A DNA stretch of 64,000 nt. Origin: Vanilla planifolia. Taxonomy: Eukaryota > Streptophyta > Magnoliopsida > Asparagales > Orchidaceae. Under the pieces are notes generated by a model. It was not told where the DNA came from. It did not search any database and was given only the letters and a program-made list of their open reading frames with translations. Position 1 is the first letter of the stretch. Every line of letters starts with the position of its first letter. Where the stretch lies: positions 26,132,569-26,196,568 of the forward strand of contig CM043871.1 of NCBI GenBank assembly GCA_023846275.1, in the 5' to 3' direction. The position numbers were made by a program, and so were the translations under genes. Below, piece after piece: positions 1-12,392 of this stretch.

Positions 1-469
1 TGACTTTAAAATGTCGAGACATCCTTTGAGGATAAAACTTATCTTGACTAGCATGGGATAGCTAAAGGGAGACAACACTTTTAACATAGTAAGACCCAAT
101 CATGACAATATGCATTTATAATCAATAGATGAACTAGCATATTAAGTTATGTTGGCCTTAAGCAGAGTCTTATTAGTTTGCCACCTGAACTACACAGATC
201 ATTAATGTTGAGGTCCTAATGGTCTTATTGTCACAAATTAGGACAAACTGAAGAGCCAACAAATATGTGCATAGGCCCAACCATAACCCAACAGGTTAGT
301 CATAAGCAGTGAAAATCTAACCATCAATATACTTAAAACTGATAGATCCATTATCACATTATTAAGCCCATCCCATTTGAAACATTTAACCATAACACAA
401 AAACAACTCATCATTAAGAAATGCCTTACGGTTCATTTAAATTCAGATAATATATGAAGAATCACTCAC
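1..469 (-). other. Intron of the DUF7953-like gene, continuing off the left edge
   Basis: This starts at the GTGAGT donor (minus strand, 469 downwards). I see no further exon of the gene and no other coding signal. Confidence 0.6.
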
Positions 470-3400
470 CAATAATAGTTATGCACTCTGTACATGTGAA
501 TGTAGAGTTAAATTCCTTCTCCTTATAATGAATGCAGTTTCCATCAAGAAATTCATCAGGGCAAAGCTCCCATTCATCAAAAATATCATCAGATTTAACA
601 CTATCTGATTCATATAATCCACATCTTTTGCATTTTTTATCTGGAAGTTCTGCTAGAGGCTGCAAGAGCAATATGTCAACCATGACTCAGTCTGAAACGT
701 TATTCCATCTCATTTTAAATCTCAGTGGATTGCTTGAAAAGCTACAGATTAAACAAAATATGCAAATGAAAAACTGAAAAAATGGCAAGAAAAGAATCTG
801 AGTAGAAGTACAAGCAAATCAGAAGTCTACTTCTTTAAAAGCAATATAGTGAAATACTCTTCTAGAAATTACAAAGCAGCTTACGATGCAAGACTAAAAA
901 TATACAGTCCTTGCAAATGAGTAAATGATTAGTAACATGCCGAAGTATTAAGAACCTTTGGTTCTTAGCAGCTCTAATTGTTTGTCATGTGATGTTATTG
1001 CAAAAGTTCACCAATTCAAGGGTTCAAGACAAAACGCTCATGTACGAAACACATCTTCACAAACATGATACTAATGTTGATGGTCAAAACAAAGAAAACT
1101 CTTTTATAAGTACAATTTTTATACAAAAAGTGGGCCAGTTTAAGTTCCACTTAAACTTGGCAATGATTGAGTGCGATTGAAGAAGTGTGCCAAAGTAATA
1201 AAAAAATGGAGCAAAAAGAGCTGGAATAAACAACTTTTATGTTCAAGCATAATGAAATTTCCAAAAAAGCTGAAGCAACCGACTCTTAACTTCAAGCACA
1301 ATGAAACTTCTACAAACCTGCCATGATTCAACACCTTTAAACTTGTAAACAATATGCTTCTCCTTCACGTCCGGCAAGATAATCTTTTTCTCCCCATGAC
1401 ATTGAAAGTAGATTATTGGTTTAGGTGACAATAACTCGTGAGTGTTAAAAATTTCAATTGAGCTGAGAATGACGGATCTTGATGAGAATATTCCTGAAGA
1501 AAAAAGAGATGATTTTTATCAGATCAAATAAAAGCACAAATCATCAATAATGCTCCAAGTTGTCTCATTCTTGCATCGAAATAAGAGCCAACTGTTACCT
1601 GGTCCAAATGAAAACACAAGTAATTTACAGTGCTCTAGGTTCTTAGGTAGTTACATCATAAGTAATTTTTTAATAACTCTATTTTTAGCATGATTCTCTG
1701 TACAAGGATCTGTAAGTGGTAATATAAATGCAAAATACTAGCATGCAACATGAATACAGGAACAAGTGACCTTACTCCTAACTGCATGAAAGCATTAACA
1801 TGTTAAAAAAAATGTGGTACTAAATTTCATTTTTACAGAATGCATGTGATTAAATGGCACCAAATTTGGATGAACAAAATAGAATATAAAGATTTTCAAA
1901 AAAATTGTGCAACTAGGAATCTTTAAAAATTATTCTTAATACAATGACGTGAATCATATCATCTTGCTAGGATTATGTCATGCATTCTGTATTTCACATA
2001 ATTATTATTAAATTCATTATAATATCTGCATCTAACAGGTCTATTTAATGTGATATGGTTGAGTTATTAAAATAACACAAGATTTTTTTGGGAACTCTGT
2101 GTATAGTATCTTGTAGGAATACTCAAGAGAGAGAAAAAAAAACGTTTTTTTGTATCTGTTAAGTTTGATTTGTCCATTTGATGAAAGGAATATAGAAACT
2201 TGTGCTCAAGCTAGAAAGTGCAGTAGTTCAATTTGAATCAAACCACACTGAATCATTGTGTTCTCAATAATTTGCTTTTCTCGTGAATGTAAGTTCCTTT
2301 TAAATGACTCGTATGCTCTGTAGTGGAGAGTTTCCCCTAAAAATGTTATCAAATTTACTGTTCATATATATTGAGGCTTGGATCACTGATCTTTTGTGGG
2401 AGCGTCCTACAACAATGACATTGTGGCTGAATGTGTTGTAGGAGCTGGCTCGTGAGGCAAAAAAAAATTCAAGATAGCATCACATGAGGATGATACCTTG
2501 GTTACTACATATGTTAATTGAAGTAGAAGTTGATCAAATGTAAATAATAACTATGAAGGAATAAAACATACTCTAAATCAAATAATTAGAAAACAATGTA
2601 CTTTAATTGAGATTAGAAAAATCATATTGTTCATTATGCATAGAATTGTTAAGTCAAAAAAGCAGAGAAACAGAACGAGCTATGAGGCTATAATTGTGGT
2701 ATTTGATAGTGATGGATCATATTCTGATGGCCACATCTTCAGATATGGATGATTTGAATTGAATTGTAGATGTCAATAGATATTTCAATTGAATACTATT
2801 AAAGAGAAATTTAACACAAAAAATATGATAGCAGCATAGTCAAGATAACAAATGTTGTTAGGTACAAAGTTATTGAGATGAGATTAATACAGATTCACAT
2901 ATTTGATATGATATTAAGAACTTCAACTACTGTTACACACGTGCTAAGTTTAACGAAGAACATAATTTACTAGATACATTGGGTTCAAGATGTTATAAGT
3001 GTATGTTAGAGGTATAATTCTTTAAGTTATATAAAAGAGCTTAAGCTAAAAATGAGGATGATAGATGAATTAGACATACTTTTCTAAAGTATAAATATAT
3101 GTGAAAATTCCAATACATCCTAGACAAATACTGCAAATGAAGAGCAAGGACACAAGATCGACCCTCCAGCAGTTATATGTAGATAAAGGAAGAAACATGT
3201 GATAGTTGCTTTATAACTTGTAGGTGGCATAGATATCTCTAATTATGTGAGGGGTAGAGTCACGTCACACTGCACAACAGCAAACATTGACGGTGTGCAC
3301 ATTGTGTCGTCAAGACGTTGATGGCAGTGGTATGAAGCTCACCAACTTGAACATAACTATTTTTTCAGGGTTATTTGTAAACTTTTAACCAATATAAAGA

Positions 3401-6400
3401 TGTCACGCATTCTAATCTTCATGCGGTTATAATAGAGTTCATAATAATATATTGTTCGAATAAACCTATTTATAATGTATTGTTACTTATTGTAATTGTG
3501 TGAATAAGAGTGTTTTGGAATCCTTATATAGTATATTGTGAGAAAACCCATGAGAAGGGAAGAGAGGTATCTTAAATCTTTAAAGATTATTTCTTTTTCT
3601 TTAGGTGAAAAGAATATAGAATCTCTCATGCGAATGGAAGATGTAGAAGATCAATTGGGATCAAACTACATTAAATCCTAAGCCTTTTGTCATATGCTTT
3701 TCTCATGATTGCCGTAGAGAATTTTTTACTAACATTATTATATCACCAACTCTAAACCAAAAGAAGATTTCAAGAATCCATCAATCCATCATAATAAGCA
3801 TCATCCCTACACATCAACGATCATAACCATTTACTGAGCAATAACTTGCCACTTGTTTTAAAAAGATTTAGCATTAAATAGTTGCATGAGTAAAGTTCAA
3901 GCTTGAAGAAAATTAACTCAACTACCAAGCACTAGCATAGGAAGATTGGTGACTGAGCAAAGGATTGAAACTTAGGGGCTAGTCAACAAGGGCTTGCTCT
4001 TGGCTAGATAAGAGGTGTCACATTTTCTCTTTCTTAAGGCCACTCTATTAGTGAAAAGATGCCACCAAATGATTTTCAAAGACATGAAACCATGGATGAA
4101 TAGAATGGGACAAGAAAGAAGTTGATTTCAAATTTTCCAATTCTAAACCTTCCTTGCCTTGTTTCTTCTTGAACTAGCCTTTGTTGTTTGGGTTTACCCT
4201 TTTTTTTTTGCAGTCAAAGGAACAGGTGAGTTCATATGAGTTCATTGAAAAACACTACAATGACTTTCTTTTGAAGGGCATTCGATCAATTTATTCACAA
4301 TGATTGAAGCTAGAAGGAAAATTCTCTCAAAAAATTAAAGGATGTGAGTTAGCCACACTACACAATTTATAAGGTTAGTGTTTTCTTGGGAACTTCATTT
4401 TGGGCTCATAGAAAACATGAAACTTAATTTGTAAAAAAAATAAAATCCCAATAATATACTTTTAAAAATTAGGTTATACATGAAGCAATTGAATTTAGAA
4501 AAGTAAGCCCTCTTAAGAACTTTATTTTTGCTCATCCATAATAAGGAACTTGATTTGGAGATGAAATCACAATAATATACTCTTAATAATTTATTTAACA
4601 TATTTCATTAATTAGGGAAAAAAAACTAGGTTATACATGGAGCGCAGTGATATGTCATGAGCCATTTTAATCACAAGTCGTTAATGTCTTCTTTATATGG
4701 AAGAAAGATAAGCAGATGCCCCTCTTCTTTATATGAAAGAAAGACAAGCAGATGCCTCCTTATAAAGGTGGACTAAGTAAATCGGTCCTACTAAACTATT
4801 TTGAGGGGTGGGGAGAGGAGAAAGTTCACCAAAATTTTCGAACATGAAAAAACCACGTGTTGATTTCTTTTAGCTTTCATAGTCACTCAAGTTTAATACA
4901 AACCATGCAACCAAGTAGATGATAGGACTAGTATTGGTGATATATAACAGAAAAGGACTATCTCCCACCAACTTGATTTTGAATGACTCAACAAGGATGA
5001 TGTTTTTTTGTACTCAGTCATAAAACCTAATAAAATATGTCATGAATACCTTTCGAATAAAATTTCAAACATATAATATCTTAAATTATTGCACTTGTAT
5101 ATTTAAGATTATAATATTGGTATCTTGATTAATAAAATTGATGTTTTGATTTTTAATCGAACAAAATAAAATTTTAATATTTAAACAAGTCTTGAGAATC
5201 ATGTCGATTACAAGTATGTCAAAATTTGATGACAAGCATATTTTTGAATAGAGCTCATCTTAAGGAATCTTGTGTATATGTTTTAATTTTTTAAAACTAA
5301 TTGAATTTGTTGTGAATTGTTGAAGAGATTAAAGGTTTATTTTATTACTTATCTATCTAACTGCCAAATAATTCTTTTAAGCAGACATTAATTTCATCTT
5401 CCTAAGCAGCAAGGGGTTGTTTGATCTTTTCCCTCAAGCACTATACCAATGCTGCCTCGGGATTGGAGGTAAATGGAGTCTTTTCGTGCTTGGAAAGGAG
5501 CTACAGTCAAAGGATTTGAGTGTGGGAAAGCTTGAAGAGGAGATTGTGCAGCTGTCTTGTTGAAAGAAATCAAAAGAGTTGCTGTGTGAAAAAAAGAATC
5601 AAGTTTGCTGAAGCTTGATCAAGCTGCAACAGTAGGAAGATTGCAGCAAGTGTTTGGAGGTGGCAGCTGAAGTAAAAAAGAAAAGAGGAAGAGTTGTTTA
5701 ACTGCTGTCCAGGTAAAGAAAGGCTATCAAAGCTTGATTCTTTGCTTTCTTATTTGCAAAGGAGCTTAAGGCTACTGTAAAGAAGTGGGAATCTACTTGC
5801 TATATTTGAAGAAGGTGCTGCTTTGAGCAAGAACTGTAACTGCAAATTTCAGCAAGATTAAGGAGGCCACTGCTGCAAGAAGCTTTAAGAAAAAACTTGG
5901 AAGAGCTTCCTTACAACTACATGCATGAAGAGATAGAGTAAAGTGAGATCTTGCTTTTCTTTTCCTTTGGCTTTCCAGAGAATGTGCTTCACATTTGCAG
6001 CTTCACATTTGATTAAGAAGCAGTTTTGTATGCAATCTGACCCAACTGCTAATTTAGTTTTCCAGCTAGAATAATTTGAATTTAGATTTCGACTTAATCT
6101 CAACAAGAAGTGGGATTCATTTTTGAACAATACACGAGAACTAGAGTTCAGAGTTTGTCATGCATCTGTTGTCATTTGTGTCCAGCAAATCAGCTCTGAC
6201 ATATGATATGGCATGCCCAGACGTACCATACATTGAGCAGGACGTACCATACATGGACTTGGGCATAATCTGATTGTGTAGGAAACGAATGGAAAAGAAA
6301 AATTAAAAAAAAAATTATCTTAGAGAAGTTAAATAAGTAAACTAAAATAATTGTGATGTAAATAGAAACTGTTATTTACTCCTAAGCAAGATATTCACAT

Positions 6401-7248
6401 GAGTATGATAGCATGATATCATCTATCATGTATACATATGTATCCTAAAAATAAAAGACATTTACTAGCATCATATGTTGTAAGAAATAATAATTAGTAT
6501 CTTTAGAAGTAATATATTTGATTATTATATATTATAGAGCATGATACAAAATGTATCAAAGGACAAAAAAGTAATGAAACATAAGATCTGATCATACGAA
6601 TCTTATGATATATTATGATAATAATAGATATGTGATGAAAAAGATATAGATTTTTTGATAACATTATCCTAGCAACCATACTCTACTATTATTATAAGAA
6701 AGATATTCAGAGATAATATGACACCTGTATTACTAATAATTGATACAAGTCTTGATGAGCGAACTAGTATCAAATCTCTTTCTTAGCTATTGCTAATACT
6801 TGGTATAAAGTTGAGCTTTGCTATCACTAAGAGTTGAACAAGTAGAGATAATATAATACTACTATTATTATAGGCTATATGAGCAAAAAAGTTACGATAT
6901 CTTTGAACTGAGGTTCATATCTGAGATAATGAGATGCGAAATAGTTATGTAATGTGATAAGATCTTGTGAAGCTAAGACAATGGTCATTTAGAAGAAACA
7001 AAAATCTTAATTTAAAAAAAAGAACGAAATAACATATGTCAAATAGTCATGTGTGTGTGAGTGCGTGCGGGCATGCGTGCATCAGTGTGTACGAGCCTAT
7101 GCGTGTTTGTGTACATGTCTGTGCGTGTGTGTGTTTGTTATTTTATGTTTATTAGATAAAAATGATAGATAGAACATTACAAACTCCTCTATATGCAACA
7201 TGACTTGTTGACATGTCACTAATCCGTCATAAATAATATATATATATC

Positions 7249-7293
<45 letters not shown>

Positions 7294-10200
7294 ATGTGTA
7301 TTTGTATGTGAGTTTTAATGAAATAATAAAAATTATATTTTATTTTCATAAAATTAATATATATATATTAACAATTTATGTATCTTTCTAGTCATTTGTT
7401 TAATGAAATTTAACACAAGAAAATAATTATCTTAAAATAAAACTTAATTTTTATTAAGTTTAGTAAATTAAAAGCCATGATAATAATTTATATTTTATGT
7501 AAATATTATCTATGAATTTGTTGTATAAGAAGTTACATCAACAATTTACATTTTATTTGTACACTTTCAACATCTACAAAGATATAACAATCTTTACATT
7601 TTAAAATGCTACATTATAGAATAAGTACATATTCTTCCACACATCTGTATGTTCATCACAACATTATTTTTACAAAAAACTCATTCAATAATGAGATTCA
7701 TCTTATTAAACCCATTGTCTTCAACTTAATCAAGATTTAAAATATTGTTGATCAAAATAAGGTTAGCATTTCTTTACAATATGGTAGCAAATAAGATTTA
7801 TAGAATGAATTTTGGGCCTCTACACATTTCTTAAAAAAGTTCATCTCAACATTGGCAATTTTTCAGAGGTATTACACTTGAATATGAACTATGATTGGTT
7901 CAATTCTCTTAACAAATTGAATATGAACCTATTTTAAATAGGTACTATTGGTTCAATATAATTTATTATAGATCTTTCAAGGGTTTTATAATAGTTGGGA
8001 AGTGTTTAAAAACTATGATGGATTGGCATGTCACTTTATGTGATTGAATGAATGGCTTGTTATGTGTGAGAAAGTTGATGAAATAAATAAATTAATTTGA
8101 GATAAACTAAATGATTGATTCATGGTTTGACCACCCATGATAGAGTAAAAAAGTATATTTATGAGAAATTTGCATCAAAATGCATGATAAGATGACATCT
8201 TTTGCATATCTAAAGTGAGAAATCACACCCAACTTGATCAATTAGAAGGATTCGAAGTAAAAAAGGAGTGTTGGGTGTTGTTAATGAGCTTTTTAACTAA
8301 GAAAGAGATTGTTAAAGGCATTAGCATTAATTTCACATAAAATTTTGAACATAATGTAAGTGCTCATCAAGTAACATATTAAGCTTAATTATGTTCTAAT
8401 GCCTCAAACAATGCAGTTGAGTACATTTTCTATGTCTGGAGGTCTCGATGTGTTCCAATAAACATAGTCTTTAAACTAGAAGTTGAATAAAATACTTTAT
8501 GCAAAAAAAATTAAAATTACTTAAAAAATTCACATGCAAGTGAAGCTAAGGAGCACTAATGCAAATAGACTAGGCTTGGAAAGCTTAGGTTCAAAAATTT
8601 TTACTCAAGGGAATTAAACTTAACTACATTAATCTTTAGAATATTGAGTAAGCTCAAGTTCATATGAAAGAAATTCATCAAATAATATGTTTGATCATTT
8701 GGAGTGATAATCATACTTGGTTAGACATTAAATGCCAACTAAACTAAATTTAACAAAGTAAAAAATTATGATAATAAACATTAATAAAAACACAATAAAT
8801 AGTATTTTGAATAATTTTTTTAGTCAATAAAAATAAAACATATTTGAACGACTTCAACTTGAGTAACATTATAAAAAATAAAAATCTATGATCAAAAAGA
8901 TGAATTGATATTAAATTTTGAGAGCTTAAAAAAACTAGAATATATATCAAATTAATCATGCATCCTTTGCATATAAATATTATATAACTTCTCAAAATAA
9001 TTTTAGTACTTGACACTACACTCATATACAAATCTACAGTAAGAAAAATAATAATACAATTCATAAATGAAATGAGATTCCAAGATCTCTCCATAACTAT
9101 GAGTACAATAAAATCTTAATTATGATTGATGATATGAAAGTTAAGGATATAGAATGCAATGATTAACATATCTTAGGAATAATAGATTAATATTACAAAA
9201 TAATAATGAGATGGACATAAATTTATTTTTGCAATTTTCAAACCCTTATTTCTAAAGTCATTGAAACGTTGCAATAGTTAAGGCACTAGCAAACAATAGC
9301 TCTAAACTCACCAAACAGTAAAGGTGATTGGAAAAATGACAAAAACTTGCTCTACTTGTAGTCTTCCTTCTAATACAACTTACACTGCATCACCTTGCAT
9401 GCTAGAAGCCTTTATTATTATATCTAAAAGATTACTTATCTTGAATTATTTTTTTCTTTTTAAGATAATAATAATCAAACTTTATTTTATCATGACATTA
9501 TTTCGACTTTTACAATATTGTGATGTGATATAAAAGATCCAAATCCAATATCACATAAGCTCTAAAAAAAGTTACCCCCGTATACACACTCACATTTATA
9601 CCAAAAAAGGACTTTGAGATTATTAACTAAAAAATAATAGTTGTCATTTAAACCATCCAAGTGTCATTTAGCATTTGAAAATATTACTAAATCTACTTCA
9701 AGAAATTCTAAGAAAATTTTAGTCATACACGTTAGCATGGAAAAAAGGCACCCACATGGATCAGCAGTGAGAAATGAGTGAAAAAAAAGGCATCCAAGTG
9801 GGTCCACATCAGCTCCTTGATGCTCGAACGACGTGGGGATTTATACTTGTTATTTTGGGATGTAGTAAATTCACCATAAGACTATGGTGTCATTCCCATC
9901 GATAATTACTATTAGAATATTTTGTAGTATTTGGGATCCAACATATAGTATTAATGCCAAGGTCATGAGTTCAAGGCCCTAATGAGTCTTTAGGGAATTG
10001 TTAGCATAAAAAAGTGGCACCCACATGGATTTGCCCATGGGGCTTGTAAGTGGCATTGGGGTCTAAGCCCATAAGTGACAAAATAATGTTCACATGGGTT
10101 TGCATCAGCTCCCCAATACTTGAACATCATGGGCGTTTGTGCTTGCTCTTTTGGGTCATAGTGAATGCATTATATAGCTAGGGTAAACACCCTTAATAAA

Positions 10201-11591
10201 AATTATCATTTTTAAAAGATTTGATAACGTCTGAGATCCTATAATACATAAATATGAAGTGTGTATTGAATCTCACAAGAAATTCCAGAATGTGTTTTGA
10301 CCATAAACAAGTTCAAGAAACAATGTCGTATATATAGAAAATGATTAATACGAGAGGTTGAACAAGAACTTTGGGATCTTGCATAGCAAAAAGTTGCATG
10401 TGCAACCATATTCCTGAACATTTAAAAGGATATCACATTGAAAATGCTATAATACGTGCTTTTTGTATATTGGTATATAGTCTCCAACATTGTAGAGGAT
10501 TTGATATAGCCTAACAATCCAAATTGTCTATACAATGTTGCCTTGTATAGGATTGCTTAAGAATATTAAAAATAACACAAGATCAAATCACACATTCTTC
10601 AAACCAAGTATAATTATAAGGTTGCATTAAGAACTACAACATATCATTACAATGATAAAGTTTAAATTATAAATATTACATATATATTATCTTAAGTCAA
10701 TAATTATATATAACAAAACTAGGATATTATTATGCTATAATTGGTGGACAAATATCGAGATGTTTATCTTATTATATATTTCAGATTATAAATTTCTTAA
10801 AAGATAAAGACTTGGTTAACTATATGATAACCATTTCAATCACTATGAAAAGCCAAAATTGCTCATCAAAACAAGTCAAAAAGTCACCATGCATGCAAAT
10901 GGTGACTATTATCTTATTCATTAAGTTTTATACGTCATAGGCCCAAATATATGATTTCTTCACATTTATCACGCAAGTTTCTTTCTCCGACGCTAAAGAA
11001 ATGCTCAACACTTGCATCATGCCTAAGAACATTTCCTTTTTCTTTCCTCTTATTCTCTATTTGTACACTACTTCATTAGTCTTTGAATGCCATCTTTCTG
11101 AAATTATACTTGTAACACCTAAGAAGATGGTAAAGCTTTCTTTAACGTACCACTAATGTGATCTTTCTTCATTGAATGAAATCTTCATGTAACACCCAAG
11201 AAAATGGTGAATCTTTCTTCAACAAATGATTTCTCTTCATTCATTGATTTTTTTCATGATAAAATCTTTATGCCATCTAATTTTTGCGCTTTTCTACTAT
11301 TTCCTGTGCTTTACTCTGTATCCCATCGCTGAAACCAACAGTGATCTGCTGCATGCCATTTCAATATCTACAAACCCCAACATCAAAACGGAACAACAAA
11401 GATTCCCTGATTTAAGGTTTCTGCTTTAAATTCATCAAAACGATCGATGTCTGTGATCCGCCGTATAGCGTGAATAAAATTTCACCAATCTCCATGCGAA
11501 GGAAACAATAGGAAAGATCAAAATATTTACCAGAGATGGAGCGAAGAAGTATGCAAGATATGAGCAGCAGGCGCGGCTGAATCTTCCTCAT
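470..11591 (-). CDS. DUF7953-like secretory/membrane protein, 3' end outside window
   Basis: Three exons are seen on the minus strand: 11531-11591 (starts ATG), 1318-1493 and 470-659. Phases agree: exon 1 ends with one base, exon 2 starts with two, and exon 2 ends on a codon boundary. Donors are GTAAAT, GTTTGT and GTGAGT; acceptors are TTCAG and TGCAG. Residues 1-20 (MRKIQPRLLLISCILLRSIS) look like a signal peptide. The mature part has the order SVILSSIEIFNTHELL, YFQCHGEKKIILPDVK, FKGVESW (exon 2), then CKRCGLY at 89-95, FDEWELCPDEF and CTEC (exon 3). From memory this matches plant single-pass membrane proteins called DUF7953; their function is not established. The paired cysteines suggest a disulphide-bonded lumenal domain (inference). 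The last visible donor implies at least one more exon, probably with the transmembrane segment, left of position 1. Exon calls are sound; the family name is moderately sure. Confidence 0.8.
2080..3725. repeat. Possible LTR-like direct repeat pair
   Basis: About 2085-2310 and 3500-3720 share an ordered series of blocks: a tag like AGTATnTTGT, a purine-rich GAGAGAG/AAGAGAG stretch, GAAAnGAATATAGAA, CAA(T)TTGnATCAAAC and TGCTTTTCTC. They are about 1.4 kb apart in the same orientation. This resembles a small decayed LTR element, but no primer-binding site or coding domain could be identified between them. Confidence 0.35.
4687..4757. repeat. Short tandem duplication (2 x ~35 bp)
   Basis: The unit TCTTTATATGAAAGAAAGAC followed by AAGCAGATGCC occurs twice back to back with two or three differences. 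Confidence 0.8.
6218..6257. repeat. Tandem 20-bp direct repeat
   Basis: CAGACGTACCATACATTGAG is followed immediately by CAGGACGTACCATACATGGA. Confidence 0.8.
7054..7292. repeat. TG-rich tract and (TA)n(TG)n compound microsatellite
   Basis: Positions 7054-7135 hold a degenerate TG/GC dinucleotide tract (GTGTGTGAGTGCGTGCGGGC and onward). Positions 7236-7260 are TA repeats leading directly into a pure (TG)n run at 7261-7292. Both lie in the giant intron of the DUF7953-like gene. Confidence 0.9.
9735..10165. repeat. Diverged direct repeat, ~280 bp spacing
   Basis: The series GTTAGCATnnAAAAA, GGCACCCACATGGAT, CATCAGCTCC and TTGnnATTTTGGG-like blocks occurs near 9735-9880 and again near 10010-10165. 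Between them, GGTCATGAGTTCAAGGCCC (about 9960) resembles a tRNA-type B box, so a SINE-like origin is possible but unproven. Confidence 0.4.
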
Positions 11592-12040
11592 AATAGATTG
11601 ATCTGTGGATGCTAAAGGAGAAACGAAGAACTCGAGAGATCCTACAAGGTAAGTACTCCATGCATCAATCGACGATGGGGCTAAATGGCGAGAGTTTTCT
11701 CCTCACAGAGATGACGCCAGACATTGGTTGATACACAAATTGAGAAAAACTCGAGGAGAACCATTGCACGCCATGTTAAAAGGAAACATTAAGCTTGTTC
11801 TCGGATGCATGAAGCATTTAATTTGTCTTTTTAATTTCACTTAATTAATGATTTTCTTCTAAAAAGCTATTTATATAAATAAAGTCATATAGCATTAAAA
11901 TTAGGGTAAAATTAAAAATAAGTGTTATTAAAGTGTATATTATATAATATATTTAACAAATGAACTCATTTAATCGATGCTCTCATGGTCGTCAAGCGAC
12001 TTTGTAAGATCCTTTTATTTGTAGTTAGTTGAAATTTGGA
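11592..12040. other. 5' flank of the DUF7953-like gene
   Basis: About 250 bp of locally more GC-balanced sequence (11592-11830) should hold the 5' UTR and proximal promoter for the minus-strand gene. No clear TATA box stands out. AT-rich intergenic DNA follows. Confidence 0.4.
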
Positions 12041-12392
12041 TATTTATATTTTTTTTAATATTAAATAAAATAATAATTAAAAAAATTAAATTATATTAAA
12101 AATAACGTATAACAATCTCAAAAAGGTTAAAACTTGGTAAATATGTTTCCAATAAAATTAAGATAAGAAGTTTGTAAATTGAGTGAGACTAAAAAGAATT
12201 AAAAGGATCTTGAAGTTTTTATTGATCTTGTTTTTATATTTTTTTTATATTAAATAAAATAATATTTAAAATTTTAAAATATATCAAATATAATTTTTAA
12301 AAATCTCAGAAAATGCTAAGCTTGATAACATTGTTCAAAATAAAATTGGGATAAGAAATTCGTAAATTGAGTGAGATGAAAATAATTAGAAA
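12041..12392. repeat. Tandem duplication, unit ~190 bp
   Basis: Units start near 12041 and 12231. Each runs in order through a T-rich tract, ATATTAAATAAAATAATA, ATCTCA(A/G)AAA, AAGATAAGAAG/GGGATAAGAAATT and GTAAATTGAGTGAGA. The copies are diverged but collinear. Confidence 0.75.

Larger units (their letters stand above)
1494..11530 (-). other. Giant first intron (~10 kb) of the DUF7953-like gene
   Basis: The intron lies between the signal-peptide exon and exon 2. It is AT-rich with no credible long coding frame. It holds a pair of LTR-like direct repeats, short tandem duplications, a TA/TG microsatellite and a diverged direct repeat near 9735-10160 (separate entries). Elsewhere, for example 660-1317 (intron 2), 5300-6180 and 7300-9700, I see only AT-rich sequence without recognisable domains. 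Confidence 0.7.

Noticed and set aside
5400-6180. Less AT-rich patch with repeated AGCTTGA/TGCAGC words as a possible gene
   Set aside because: Many stops in all frames and no domain; more likely an old element remnant in the intron.
8750-9094. 114-codon minus-strand frame
   Set aside because: AT-driven Phe/Leu/Ile/Lys-rich sequence inside the giant intron, with no recognisable domain or conserved motif.
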